Of a stretch of 64,000 nucleotides of DNA, positions 9,420-21,200 are shown one piece after another (position 1 is the stretch's first letter; every line of letters starts with the position of its first letter). A program made the position numbers and the translations under genes. The notes under the pieces are model-generated. The model saw only the letters and a program-made list of their open reading frames with translations, had not been told where the DNA came from and searched no databases. This DNA is from Tipula vernalis (lineage: Eukaryota; Arthropoda; Insecta; Diptera; Tipulidae), in NCBI GenBank assembly GCA_958295665.1, contig OY282560.1, forward strand, positions 52,266,333 to 52,330,332, written 5' to 3'.

Positions 9420-11190
9420 ATTTACGAGCTACAGACAATAACTTATGGGACGGCATCTGCATCGCATTTATTAACTCGTGTTATCCAACATTTTGCTGTG
9501 GATGAATCAGAAAAGAATCCATTAGCGTAAAATTTTGGCGAAAATGATTTTTATATAGACGATTTACTTTCGAGGTTTCAATGCACGACGACGAATTAAT
9601 AAAAATGATTTTTTCAGCAGTGTGGTACTCAAATTCGAAAGAATTATTAAACAATATTCCAATGGAGAATCGAGGAGATCCCAATGAATTGGATATCAAC
9701 GAAACGATTGAAACCTTCGGTTTACGCTGGCCCCTTATTTGACGAATTTACACTGTTAGTTCAGCCATTAGATGACAGCAATAGAAAGATCAACAATATT
9801 GTCTGATATTGATAGTATCTTTGATCCAATAGTACTATTGGTGCCAGTAATATTAAGTGCGAAAATTCTTACTACCAATTCTATAGATCTGTCATTCCAG
9901 AACACGTTGGTGGTATAGAAATACACGGTTTTAGTGTTGAATCAGAGAAACCATATAGCCCATGTTTGTATGCTCGTTGCAAGGATATTGATGGAAGTAT
10001 AATTATAGGTAAATCATTTGTGTAGTAAATCTAAGGTGGCTTCCTAAAAAGTGATCCCTTTACCAAAACTAGTATTAACTGCGATCTAGTCAAACTTGAC
10101 TTAAAATGTGGTAGCGTCTCTCAAGATAAACGTTGGGAAGATAATTTTATGGTCTGATTGAATCTATGGATAATTTTATGGTCTGATATGGTCTGAAAAA
10201 CCTATGTATCCAATAGGGTGAGCAAAACCTTAGATTGTAGTAAATAAGACTCAAACGCGTTTTGGCTTACAGTTTTCGTTTCATGAACAGAAAACATTAG
10301 AAAGAAGGCTGTTTGGACTGAAAAACGAAGTTAGAAGAACAAATCATGGTTTCATTCCCTCCAAAACGTTTGGATGCTACTAAAACAATTAATACAGTAG
10401 ATGTTGATTACTGGGGCCCTTTTCTAGTCAAATATAAAGAACAAAGAAAGGATACACAAAACAAAGCCTACATTTGCAGATTCGTTTGCTTTGTAAGTCC
10501 ATTTAGAATTGGTAAAGGACGCAACGAGCAAATCTTACATAGAATGTTTAAAACGGGGTTTTTTTAGAGTGATAACACCGGAAATTTCGTAGATGCAAAC
10601 AAAGATGTCAAATAGATTGAAAATTTAGTTCGTGTATCAGATATAGAGTTGTAAGCATTTTATTATAAAGAAGGCATGTTAAGGCATAATGCATCGCATG
10701 GAAATATATTCCGCCTAGATCGCTGCATTTCGAAGGCCTCTGAGAGACAGCAGTCCACATATTAAACTGTCACATGAAAAAAATTATGGGAGTTCAAATA
10801 TTGACTTTGGAACAGCTAACGACATTGTCTGTCGAGGTAGGAGGGTATTCTTAATTCCCGCCTTCTTAACACTTGGAAGCCATTAACACCTGGACATTTC
10901 ACAACAGAGGTCCAATCAATACCATTTTAGAAGTGGATGTCACCAATATATCGAGCAATCGGCTATCGTATTGGAAACAAAAAACCAAATAGTGCAGGAT
11001 CTTTGGAACGGGTTTTTCAACGAATATTTGCACGACTTACAACAAAAGACCAAATGGAAGTTCGATCGAGCAAGTTTAAAGGAGAATACTTCGTCTTGAT
11101 CCATGAAGAAGGTACGCCAGCTCAAGCCTATCATCATCTGTTACTTTTACATCCTTTCATAATAGCGCTAAGGGCGAAATATTACTAAAA
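9420..11190 (+). mobile_element. Bel-Pao remnant (Bel-2), heavily decayed pol
   Basis: In the plus strand, short stretches in shifting frames are clearly Bel-Pao: TYGTASASHLLTRVIQHFA and DFYIDDLLS (RT active site) at 9441-9570; EIHGFSVESEKPYSPCLYAR (RNase H start) near 9910; SKVAS.KVIPLPKL near 10030-10070; VDVDYWGPFLVKYKEQ then KAYICRFVCF (integrase core, first Asp) at 10346-10567; and FKGEYFVLIHEEGTPAQ (integrase C-terminus) at 10937-11190. Spacing is shorter than in an intact pol, so internal deletions have occurred. It is head-to-head with Bel-1. Confidence 0.8.
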
Positions 11191-11302
11191 ATGAATTTGA
11201 TCTTGCTATTGAGAGCCTAAAATCAAATTCCATTGGTGATTAGTGATTAGTATAATTAGATTTGCTTGGTTATTAACCATATACTTATAACTTTCATTTT
11301 TC

Positions 11303-11450
11303 CTTCCTACTGGAAAATTACCGAGTAATCCCAATACCTAAAACAAACTTTGTTAGAACAATAAAAGGCTTGAGGCCTATTAGTATCCTTTTCGGACTGT
11401 TGAAAGCCTTTGAAAGAATTTTCAAAATCAAATTAATGGTCACCTGGGGG
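11303..11450 (+). pseudogene. Short non-LTR reverse transcriptase scrap
   Basis: A 49-codon stretch reads NYRVIPIPK, GLRPISILFGLLKAFERIF, the fingers segment of non-LTR reverse transcriptases (usually ..IPK....RPISL...K..E). Nothing else of the element is found next to it. A 27-bp direct duplication (TTCAAAATCAAATTAATGGT, twice between 11424 and 11476) and a perfect 9-bp hairpin with TAAT loop (11473-11494) follow. Confidence 0.65.
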
Positions 11451-11494
11451 GAAGTTTCAAAATCAAATTAATGGTTCCCCCTAATGGGGGAACC

Positions 11495-12308
11495 AGCAAG
11501 TCAGTAACAACTTTAAGTAAGAATGCGATATAACTGACCAGCGAATCTTTAAGAAGTTTTCGTTCAAACTGAAGGATATGTCAGAGTATATCAAAATTTT
11601 CACAGCACACTTTCTAAAAAATAATAAATTTTGCTATTCACATTAAAATTTTAATACTGTATTTGTCAATTGTTACGATTTCGGTGGCCAATATGTCAAA
11701 TATTCTGTAAGAAAATAGTTTCGTTAAATTCTGTAAGGATTCTTACTGATTCGCTGGTTACCCCTTCGTCTGCTCCATCAAAGTTACGGGAGAAAATGTG
11801 AAGGCAACAAATTTGCCAAATTTTTTCTAAAATTTTTTATTTTCTTTTGAATTTGTTTCTTCAGAATTATCTTAACTTACTAGGTTTTATTTACAAGTTT
11901 AAAGCTTCAAACCACACTTTTCGTAATTTTTACTATTCAATCGCAAAATTATACAGAAATTTCAAAAACAAATAAATTCAAATTTAAATTTGTGATGTAG
12001 AGTTAGTCGTGTAGTTATATTTTTGATTAGCAAATAGTTTGCTTGCTAGTCGATCGAGCATTTACCTATTTCATTTTTTGCGAGAATTTTGAAGAAAAAA
12101 AAAAACAGTGAAAGGAAATTAAACGGATAAAGCAAATACAGTTAAAGGCGCAACACAGTTTTAGGAATGAAAATGTGAAAAGTGAAACTGCCCTACATAT
12201 AAAACAATAAATAACCAAAAAATCCACACCCATACATGCGATTGCCATCTTCATTTCTATGTAGCAGCAAAAATGTTACATCCATCTTTGTCACAAAACA
12301 AAAAATTC
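11495..12308. other. AT-rich DNA without recognised features
   Basis: Only short chance frames and A/T runs. Nothing recognised on either strand. Confidence 0.5.
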
Positions 12309-12632
12309 TATAATTAATATTATTTCGTATAATCACAAAACACCAACAGTTTTCACTTACTTAAAAATAAAAAAACCAAAATTTTATTTTTGAATTTATT
12401 TACTTTTATTTATTTAAAATTACAACTAGTTTCGATCTTGTAAAGATCATCTACAGGTAATTTTTTGCAATTGCAAAAAATTACCTGTAGATGATCTTTA
12501 CAAGATCGAAACTAGTTGTAATTTTAAATAAATAAAAGTAAATAAATTCAAAAATAAAATTTTGGTTTTTTTATTTTTAAGTAAGTGAAAACTGTTGGTG
12601 TTTTGTGATTATACGAAATAATATTAATTATA
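12309..12632. repeat. Perfect 324-bp palindrome (162-bp arms, no spacer)
   Basis: The sequence from 12309 to 12470 is the exact reverse complement of 12471 to 12632; the centre lies between TTTTTTGCAA and TTGCAAAAAA. Each arm contains ACAACTAGTTTCGATCTTGT followed by AAAGATCATCTACAGGTAAT. The palindrome begins and ends with TATA, so a TA or TATA target duplication could be hidden in its ends. It has no coding capacity. It resembles a fold-back or MITE-type element; an inverted assembly artefact is the alternative. Confidence 0.95.
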
Positions 12633-15420
12633 AAAAGATCACTTACGTCACTCCGCTTCAAAAAAAAATTTTTTTTTTTTTAAAAAATGTTTAATACAAA
12701 AAATTCTATTTGCCCATATTCTGCATCCAAACCTACATGACACTAACATCCTACATTGCATTTTTATTACATACTTGGCTAAAAATAAATTTAAAAATTT
12801 CTCTCCACATACATACAATAAACATAAAACTATCATTTTGTGCAGTGTGCCGTTTATATATTACTCGTAAAGCATTATTTCCGAAAAAAAAAAAAAATCT
12901 AATGTCATGAAATTCATTTTGTAAATACATGAATTACATTTTCACAAAACGATATCAAATATTTGAACGTATACATATAACATGGAAAATACTTATATCC
13001 TTCTCTTGTTACTCGTCTCATATGCATATATAGATGAAAACACCACCAATAAAAAAATCTATAATAGAGAAAGAGGTTAAAGCACTTCGACGGCGAGTAT
13101 TTATACAATAAAAATACCTGTGGCATCTCCAATAAGTTAATATATCACTGTCACTATATATTTTTGAACATGCCAATATCCGTTTACTTTTGCAATTTAT
13201 GTACACACATAGACGGGAGCTATACTGTATTTAGTTATTATGTAGTGTATCGATCCTAGTTTAGTATTGTGTAGTAGTGTATTTTATTTTTATCAATCAA
13301 AATGTTGACTTGTTACATCACACATTTTTTTGATGAGTAACATGACCATATACAATATACAAAAACGATATTCTGTATATACATTTATGTATATGGCTAG
13401 CCGTGATGGTTTTTGATCGACCTACACCAAATTTTATTTGTTGTATACTTAAATATAAATTTGGTAAACTCTATTAACCCGCTCTATAAAGATTTAAGAT
13501 AATAGAGCTAAACGATTTATGGGAGGAAATTATAAAGAAATTATTATTATTTTCTTCATTTCTATTTATGAACTGAGGCAATTATTTAAAGGGCATTCGA
13601 TTTTTTTAACGCTTTAATTTTTAATGTCTTTATTGCGTTAAGTTAATTAATATTTAACTGTACATATCAACTTCAAGTTCAACCCGCAACACTATGTATT
13701 AAATTTTGGATATAGGGTTACAACAATAATTCGTTTAGAAATTAATAATTTAATGAGGTTTAAAATGTGTTTTTCAGTTCAATTTTGCCCTCACATTTCG
13801 AGAACCTAATTGCATTGACAGACTAAGGTTTAGCTAGTGGCGCCACGGGTTTGAAGTATCGATATTAATACAGTCATCCAGTAAAAATAATAACCAATCC
13901 TATAATTTTGGCTTTAGCATTTTTATTGAAAATGCGGGCTAACTCTTTATTCTAGGGTTTAAAATTCCACAACTTAAGTGTTTTATCTCCAATATGTTTA
14001 ACCTAAAATTTCCTTTTATTACTTTTTGTATAAATGTAATTTGACTTTTAAATTCCAGCTATACCCATCCCACAAAAGATTTCGAGTTAGGTTCCTAGAA
14101 CCCCCATATATATTCCAGGAATTTCTAATGTGCTCAGCCTATGGAGGTTCGACAGCCATCTGAAGTTGTCGGACACAAGAAATTTCAAAACCTGATGAGT
14201 GTTGTTCGTTTTGCGAAGATACGGAAGAAGTCATATCATTCTTAACATTTCTCACCAGATTTAAATCGTAAAGATTAGCTTATTATTAGCAGAATGGCAA
14301 TGCTTAGTTCTCTATGCAGAATTATAATCGAAGACACTATCTATAATCCGAAGATTCGGATCACATACTCCTTTGGCTCAAATTTATTTACTCAGCAATA
14401 GTCAAATTGAATCAACAAAGAAATATTTCAACGAATCCCCTCTAATCTGAACCCAAACGTTAGACGACTCGTTCTTAAAATTAATAACAGAAGGAAAACA
14501 TACAAAAAATTCAGGTTTTTGCGATCAAAACATTTATCGCAATTATGTAACTGTAAATTAATCTCTTAGCAAAAATTAATTGATCTGCTGATTTTGTGGT
14601 AATTCCTTGTGGTCTTCTGCGACTTAATGTTTCCACGAGTTATGTTAGATCCAAAATTTTATAAAGCTTTTAACTTTTCCTTGTATTACTTACGCTTTAC
14701 ACTCAAATTGTTAAAACGCTTCCACATTAGTATCAAAAACTTACCTGAAAATAGAAAAAAAAAAAATTTAATTTAATAATGGTTGAATAACATTTTGTTT
14801 AAAATATTCACATTTAGTAAAAAACAATTCCTTGCAAATCTAGCTTTTGATCAGGCACAGAGTTACTCAAAATTAACGGAACACTCAAATATCTCGAAAA
14901 GATTGAGGCATTAGCCTAATTCAAAATCTTCCTTATTAGAAAGAGAACTAATTGCCAGAATTTTATAAATTCTGAAATTTTTATACTTTAATTTTTAATT
15001 GTGTCAATATGTGCTTTTTCTATATTCTGAATTTAAAAAGGTATACGGAATTTGACAAATTACGGGATTTTGAAATTTAAGTTAAATCTATGTTCATCAA
15101 ATTTTAAGGTTTGAAGTTTGGATAACCCGTTATTTTCGATTCGCTTTTATCCCTTTTTCAAAAATCAATCTGTGAATCGAACAATAAAATCGAATTGCCC
15201 GTTCTTGTATACGTAAATGGGGCATTCTCTATCAAATTGGCCACCACTCTGTGCATTTCAATTTTTGAAATAAATAAACTTTTTTAGGCTTAAAATTTCT
15301 GGTAACACGTTTACTTTTTAATGCCGTAACGGCGTTTTGATGCCGTCTTTCGGAAAAAAGGAAAATATCTGAAAAAAAATTGTTATAAAAACGTAATTTT
15401 AACTCTGTTAATTTACTCAA
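12633..15420. other. AT-rich DNA, one doubtful non-LTR C-terminal scrap near 14165-14270
   Basis: No gene recognised. Around 14165-14270 the plus strand reads CCSFCEDTEEVISFL, reminiscent of the Cys/His C-terminal motif of non-LTR ORF2 proteins (C..C....E....H), but the His and last Cys are missing and no other domain supports it. The remainder is low-complexity A/T-rich sequence with short chance frames. Confidence 0.4.
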
Positions 15421-15790
15421 AAGTGTTTTTGGAGTCACTGATTACAAATCTTATAATAGTTGTTTTAAATTCTAACATGATGGATCCAAGATGGCCGCCA
15501 ACAGTGGCCAATTTTTTGATGTTCATAAAGATCGATAGAAACATGTCCTAGAAAGTTTTCGGGGTCGCTGATCACGAATTTGATGTCAGAATTTTATAAT
15601 TTAAGATGGCGGACCCAACATGGAGAACATCATGAGTTTAGGGTCAAAACTAGAAAATTGAAGAAGGTGAACCCAAGATGGCCACCATAAAGGTTCAATT
15701 TTTCGACAATCATAAAAATCATTTTAAAAAAATGTCCTAGGGCGTTTTCGGGGTCCCTGATCACGAATTTGAGGTCAGAATTTAAAATTT
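15421..15790. repeat. Short tandem repeat cluster with AAGATGGCCGCC and GGGGTCSCTGATCACGAATT motifs
   Basis: Two good units with a 189-bp spacing (GTTTTCGGGGTCGCTGATCA at 15555 and its near-identical copy at 15744), each preceded by AAGATGGCCRCC and ATGTCCTAG, plus one degenerate unit near 15426. An extra AAGATGGCGGACCCAACATG lies between. There is no reading frame; this is a dispersed non-coding repeat of unknown class. Confidence 0.7.
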
Positions 15791-15859
15791 ATATCCAAAA
15801 AGCAACCAGATTTCCGAGAAAAAATGTTATTTTTAGAAATTAAAAAATATTTTTTGTCC

Positions 15860-18480
15860 CACCCAACATGTTTTCCCAAGAGACACTCGTTTCATTCCCT
15901 CGTTGATTGGATGATGTTCTTCGCAATACATTGAAAAAACCAATTTGATTAAAGGTCACGAAAATTCTTCATCTTTAAGCCAAGCTAGGCCACTCCATGT
16001 ACACTTCGATATTTAGCGATTCAAGTACTTGCTGAATCAGTTGGTTAAGGAGCCACGCTCCACACAACTCAACCCTTGGGAGCGATATCTGCTTCAATGG
16101 AGTCATCTGACTTTTCGCAGTCAGCAAACGTATTGTTACCTGTCTCAGTTTATTGATAACTCTGGACTAAACTACGGCGGCAAAACCATCCTCACTCGCA
16201 TCCGAAAATCCATGGATTTCGAATTTAGTAACACACTCTATTCCATCGGATAAGTTTAACTCGAGCAGTTCAGGCACTTGATTTCTGATTTCGATCCATT
16301 ATTTTGCAACTGCAACAGAAACTTCCTGATCTCAATCTTGAGAATCCAAAGTCTTCGAAATAAGATTTTGGCAATTATAATGACAATTAACAAAAAACCG
16401 AATGGATCATAGATCTGTGCAACTTGCGAAATAAAACTTAGTTTCCTCAAAGTTTCATTAACGTTAAGCGTAACGTCGAGGGAAAACTAATCGTTTGACG
16501 ATTTCCTGATGAACCCCTTTCTGTTTACGAAGTGCGAAGTTATCATGAATTTTGCAAGTTCAGTTTCGATCTGAGTGAGAATTACGAAAAAGTCAATTTT
16601 TTCAGACAATCTCATCGGGCTAAACACTTTTGAATACTTTATATATGTATGTAGAAAGCAACCATGCTAATCAAGCTAATTTTGCTCTTCGTAAAAAATA
16701 ATTATCTGGTTCTGATTCGGAAGAACCTTATAGCTGAAAGAGAAATCGTATTTATGCGTTGAGAGTTTAATATGTGTTGCGTATAATTCGCTAATACTTA
16801 GCTACATGAACTTGTAAAATTCTTCATAATTTCGCTCTTCGTAAAAATAGTTATCTGGTTATGATCTGGACGAACCTTACATTTCACCTTTCTTTCTGTT
16901 TGCCGAGCGTAATGCTTCAGTAATCACCGTCGGTTAATCGCACATGAGAAAATACCATCTTTCTCAAGTAGAAGCCACGATTTTAAAGTAAATCGATTTA
17001 ATCAATTCTTGAGTACAATTGCCCCATGATTAGGTAGTCGACGTGGAAGACCCGCAAAATGATTTGTGCCAATTTCGGGTTTGTATTTTGTATTGATCGA
17101 TCTAGGTGCTGTAATGGCGCTTTGGCAAAAAATGGAGCATATGAAGCCATTCGTTGCCGTTTTTAAGTGAATCATTTGAAATAGTTTGGAGTGAAATTTG
17201 CGATCCGAAGGTTTGACCCATATTTGGCGATATATTTTTTCGATGCCTGCCACTAATGATACCGCATGTTTTCTAAGCCTTGGCAACGTTGACGACAATA
17301 TACGTTGTAGCAGTTGGCCTCACAAACACATAAAAAACTACTCGTATTTTCTGTGTGCCATTATCGTTTTTGAATTCTGCGTGGTGTGGGGAGATATTGC
17401 TTAAATCTTACCTTTATTGATTTATCGTTTTGTTCAGCTAACTCCGTGTGCTCCAGATCACTACTGTCTTGTACGAATTTTGAATATTCCGTCTTTAAGC
17501 ATTCATCGACCACAAATTTCCGCTCAATAGATAAGAATCGTCCAAAGCAAACTCCTGCCGTCCGATTTAAACGGTAGTGATAAAATGTATCGACCATCAA
17601 CAAAATTCTCTCTTCATTCGTGTATTCTTCTGTGTAACGTTACCCAAATTACAATTCAACTGAAAACTATTGAGCATATTTCAGTCACCATTATGCCTGA
17701 AAATACCTAACCAAACAATGTCTTTATGACGACTATTCCCCTTGAAAATCTCGTACGACGTTCAGTTATAATTGACTGACATTGTTCATAATCAGAATCC
17801 GCAAGACTTTATTTTGATAGTTGGGTTAAATTCGTGAATTGATATATACTTGCACTACTTCCTAGCTCCTTCGCATACGGCCGAAAGTTGATGGTACCTT
17901 GTGTGACCATTTCGCTTCTTGCAATTCCGGATACTAAAATTCGTGCCTGCGACCGCCGCAACTTACGTATGTCTGCCAGCTAAACTTTCTCAAATGAACA
18001 TTGTCTGTGAACCAGCTTCCAATAAAATTCTTGCTTGTACCCTTTCTCTAAAATGATTCTTAATCCAAACTTGCGCTGTTGGAAGTAATGCTACTTGATC
18101 CATCTGAGTATCATGTAGGTCTAATTGGCCACAAGTTGTCCCTTTCACTTCATCTGTCCCGATTCACATGTGATTGAATTCATTTTCGCACTAGAAAATG
18201 GTGACCCCTTCGCGGGTTGGTTGACGCGATCACTTTTTTGATCTGGAAGGACATCTTTCATTGATATGGGAATGGGATAAACAATTAAAGCCTGTTCCTT
18301 TTGTACATAGTAAATGAAATCATCATCACGATTGATGCAAAGGATGATGACCATTGCATTTCAAACACTTTTTTTTTGTATGTTGGGCAATGTTGTTATC
18401 GGCCACTTTGATGAAATTGCCGGCTGCTGCAAAAATGTTTCAACCATCTCAAGCGAGCAGATAGTTTGAATCTGTTAATT
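15860..18480 (-). mobile_element. Bel-Pao remnant (Bel-3), gag knuckle to RNase H, heavily decayed
   Basis: From the 5' side on the minus strand: a gag zinc knuckle CLKCNGHHPLH near 18370-18330; protease RILLEAGSQTMFI near 18040 (LDSGSQ in intact relatives); a linker frame (17603-17361) with TAGVCFGRFLSIERKFV; RT pieces with LVAGIEKIYRQIWVKPSD (17298-17002); the SFISQVAQIYDPFGFL connection (16450-16256); and RNase H reading DASEDGFAAVV, SQMTPLKQISLPRVELCGA near 16200-16030. The integrase is missing. Many stops and frameshifts make it a fossil. Confidence 0.8.
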
Positions 18481-18884
18481 GTGCGTGCTTCATGGAGTCA
18501 GCGGCCTCTTCCACCAACAACTCTTTTAGATAGTGAAATTTGTGAACTTCCCCCAAACTTTGGTATGTTTAAATATGGCAACCTCAGGTTCTGCCATATA
18601 AATAATTATTACAAAGAATTTGGAGAATATTACCCAAATTTACAAATAAAATTTTTGAATTTCCGGATTAGCTTTCTGATTTAAGAAACTTTGACTATCA
18701 GTTTGACTGATTGAAATGGGCTGGTGCCCTTCGAAAACAGTTTCATAAATTCCGTATTATGAAAGGCAATTAATACACATATGTAGGTAGGTGTCAGACT
18801 TCATCCAAATCAATTGAAAATTAATAATAATCGAGATGCTTAATTGGAACATCATTGGCTTAGATGCCAGTTGCACAGTTAAAA
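18481..18884. other. AT-rich DNA between Bel-3 and repeat R
   Basis: A 72-codon frame at 18466-18684 has no recognisable domain. Nothing else seen. Confidence 0.4.
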
Positions 18885-19420
18885 ATTGAGGTGTGGCCAA
18901 CACACGACTTTCTTTTACGAACAGAGAATTTTGAGAAATTTTTTTTTTCTTAATTTCTTTTTTTAATTTTTTATTTTAATTTGTTTTTAATTTTTATAAA
19001 CATTTTGTTTTCATTTGTTTTTTGTAAACCTTATACTTTTTAAGATATTTGCAAAACAAATTTTCTGGACCAAGGGAGTGACCACTTCCGGTTGGCCGAT
19101 TTGGAGTAAAATTCACTGGGACCTCCCAATTTATCAAAAAAGCTTAAATTGGAAGTTTCAGTTCGATTAATTAAACCATATGGGCTGTAGAGAGGACACA
19201 GACAGACTGACAGACTAACAGACTGACAGACTGGCAGACTGACAGACTGACAGACAGACAGACAGACAGACAGACAGATAGACTGACAGACAGACAGACA
19301 CCATTTCGAAACCCACTTTTTCGGACTCAGGGGACCTCAAAACAAATAAATCTCTAGAAATCTCAAGGTCCAAAATTTTCAGGATTACTATACTTTATTT
19401 TACGAGAGTAAAAGAAAATA
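18885..19420 (+). repeat. Dispersed repeat R, copy b, with internal GACA/CAGA microsatellite
   Basis: Same landmarks as copies a and c. The internal simple repeat at about 19199-19302 is expanded here (GACTGACA and CAGA units, roughly 100 bp). Near its right end TTTATTTTAC and GTAAAAGAAA form a hairpin with a GAGA loop and one mismatch. It is directly followed by the 159-bp satellite array. Confidence 0.85.
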
Positions 19421-20757
19421 AAAAACCCTAATCCATACGAATCGTTCGTTTAGTAAAAGTTCTGCAAAATTATTTTTTGGAAATCGCACTCAAATCCCAA
19501 GGGCCAATATCGGCCATTGCCAACAATGATGACAAAGGTTTCGCTAGCACATGGAATAGGTCCTTTAATTACCTAGTTAAAAACGTTAATCCAAACGGAT
19601 CGTTCGTTTAGTAAAAGTTCTGCAAAATTATTTTTTGGAAATCGCACTCAACTCCCAAGGGCCAATATCGGCCATTGCCAACAATGATGACAAAAGTTTG
19701 GCTAGCACATAGAATAGGTCCCTCAAATACCTAGTTAAAAACCCCTAATCCATACGAATCGTTCGTTTAGTAAAAGTTCTGCAAAATTATTTTTTGGAAA
19801 TCGCACTCAAATCCCAAGGGCCAATATCGGCCATTGCCAACAATGATGACAAAGGTTTGGCTAGCACATGGAATAGGTTCCTTAATTACCTAGTTAGAAA
19901 ACCCTAATCCATACGAATCGTTCGTTTAGTAAAAGTTCTGCAAAATTATTTTTTGGAAATCGCACACAAATCCCAAGGGCCAATATCGGCCATTGCCAAC
20001 AATGATGACAAAGGTTTGGCTAGCACATGGAATAGGTTCCTTAATTACCTAGTTAGAAAACCCTAATCCATACGAATCGTTCGTTTAGTAAAAGTTCTGC
20101 AAAACTTTTTTTGGAAATCGCACTCAAATCCCAAGGGTCAATATCGGCCATTGCCAACTATGATGACAAAGGTTTCGCTAGCACATGGAATAGGTCCCTC
20201 AAATACCTAGTTAAAAAACCTTAATCCATACGGATCGTTCGTTTAGTACAAGTTCTGCAAAATTATTTTTTGGAAATCGCACACAAATCCCAACGGCCAA
20301 TATCGGCCATTGCCAACAATGATTGCCCTTAATTAAATAGTTAGAAAACCCTAATACATACGAATCGTTCGTTTAGTAAAAGTTCTGCAAAATTATTTTT
20401 TTGGAAATCGCACTCAACAATGATGATAAAGATTTCGCTGGCACATGGAATAGGTCCTTTAATTACCTAGTTAAAAACCCTAATCCATACGGATCGTTCG
20501 TTTAGTAATAGTTCTGCAAAATTATTTTTTGGAAATCGCACTCAACTCCCAAGGGCCAATATCGGCCATTGCCAACAATGATGACAAAGGTTTCGCTAAC
20601 ACACAGAATAGGTCCCTCAAATACCTAGTTAGAAAACCCTAATCCATACGGATCGTTCGTTTAATAAAAGTTCTACGAAATTATTTTTTTGGAAATCGCA
20701 CTCAACAATGATGATAAAGATATCGCTAGCACATGGAATAGGTCCCTTAATTACCTA
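19420..20757 (+). repeat. Satellite array, nine copies of a 159-bp unit
   Basis: The anchor CGTTCGTTTAGTAAAAGTTC recurs at 19443, 19601, 19760, 19919, 20078, 20236, 20366, 20495 and 20654, giving spacings of 158-159 bp except for two shorter units (130 and 129 bp) that lack the CCCAAGGGCCAATATCGG segment or part of it. Units are highly similar to each other. Each contains GGCCAATATCGGCCATTGCC and ends with ACCTAGTTARAAA. There is no coding potential. Confidence 0.95.
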
Positions 20758-21200
20758 GTTAAAATTGAGGTGTGGCCAACACACGACTTTCTTTTACGAA
20801 CAGAGAATTTGAGAAATTTGTTTTTTTTTTAATTTTTAATTTTTTATTTTTATTTGTTTTTAATTTTTGGAAACATTTTGTTTTCATTTGTTTTTTGTAA
20901 ACCTTATACTTTTTAAGATACTTGCAAAACAAATTTTCTGGACCAAGGGTGTGGCCACTTCCGGTTAGCCGATTTGGAATAAAATTCACTGGGACCTCCC
21001 AATTTATCAAAAAAGCTTAAATCTGAAGTTTCAGTTCGATTGATTAAACCATATGGGCTGTAGAGAGGTCACAGACAGACTGACAGACAGACACCATTTC
21101 GAAACCCACTTTTTCGGACTCAGGGGACCTCAAAACAAATAAATCTCTAAAAATCTCAACGTCCAAAATTTTCATGAATACTATACTTTATTTTACTAGA
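20758..21200 (+). repeat. Dispersed repeat R, copy c
   Basis: Same orientation as copy b and closes the array on its right side. The microsatellite portion is short (about 20 bp). It ends CTATACTTTATTTTACTAGA, very close to copy b (CTATACTTTATTTTACGAGA). Confidence 0.85.

Noticed and set aside
11418..11500. GGTTCCCCCTAATGGGGGAACC hairpin as a transcription terminator
   Set aside because: The context is eukaryotic decayed transposon DNA; rho-independent termination does not apply. Kept only as a description.
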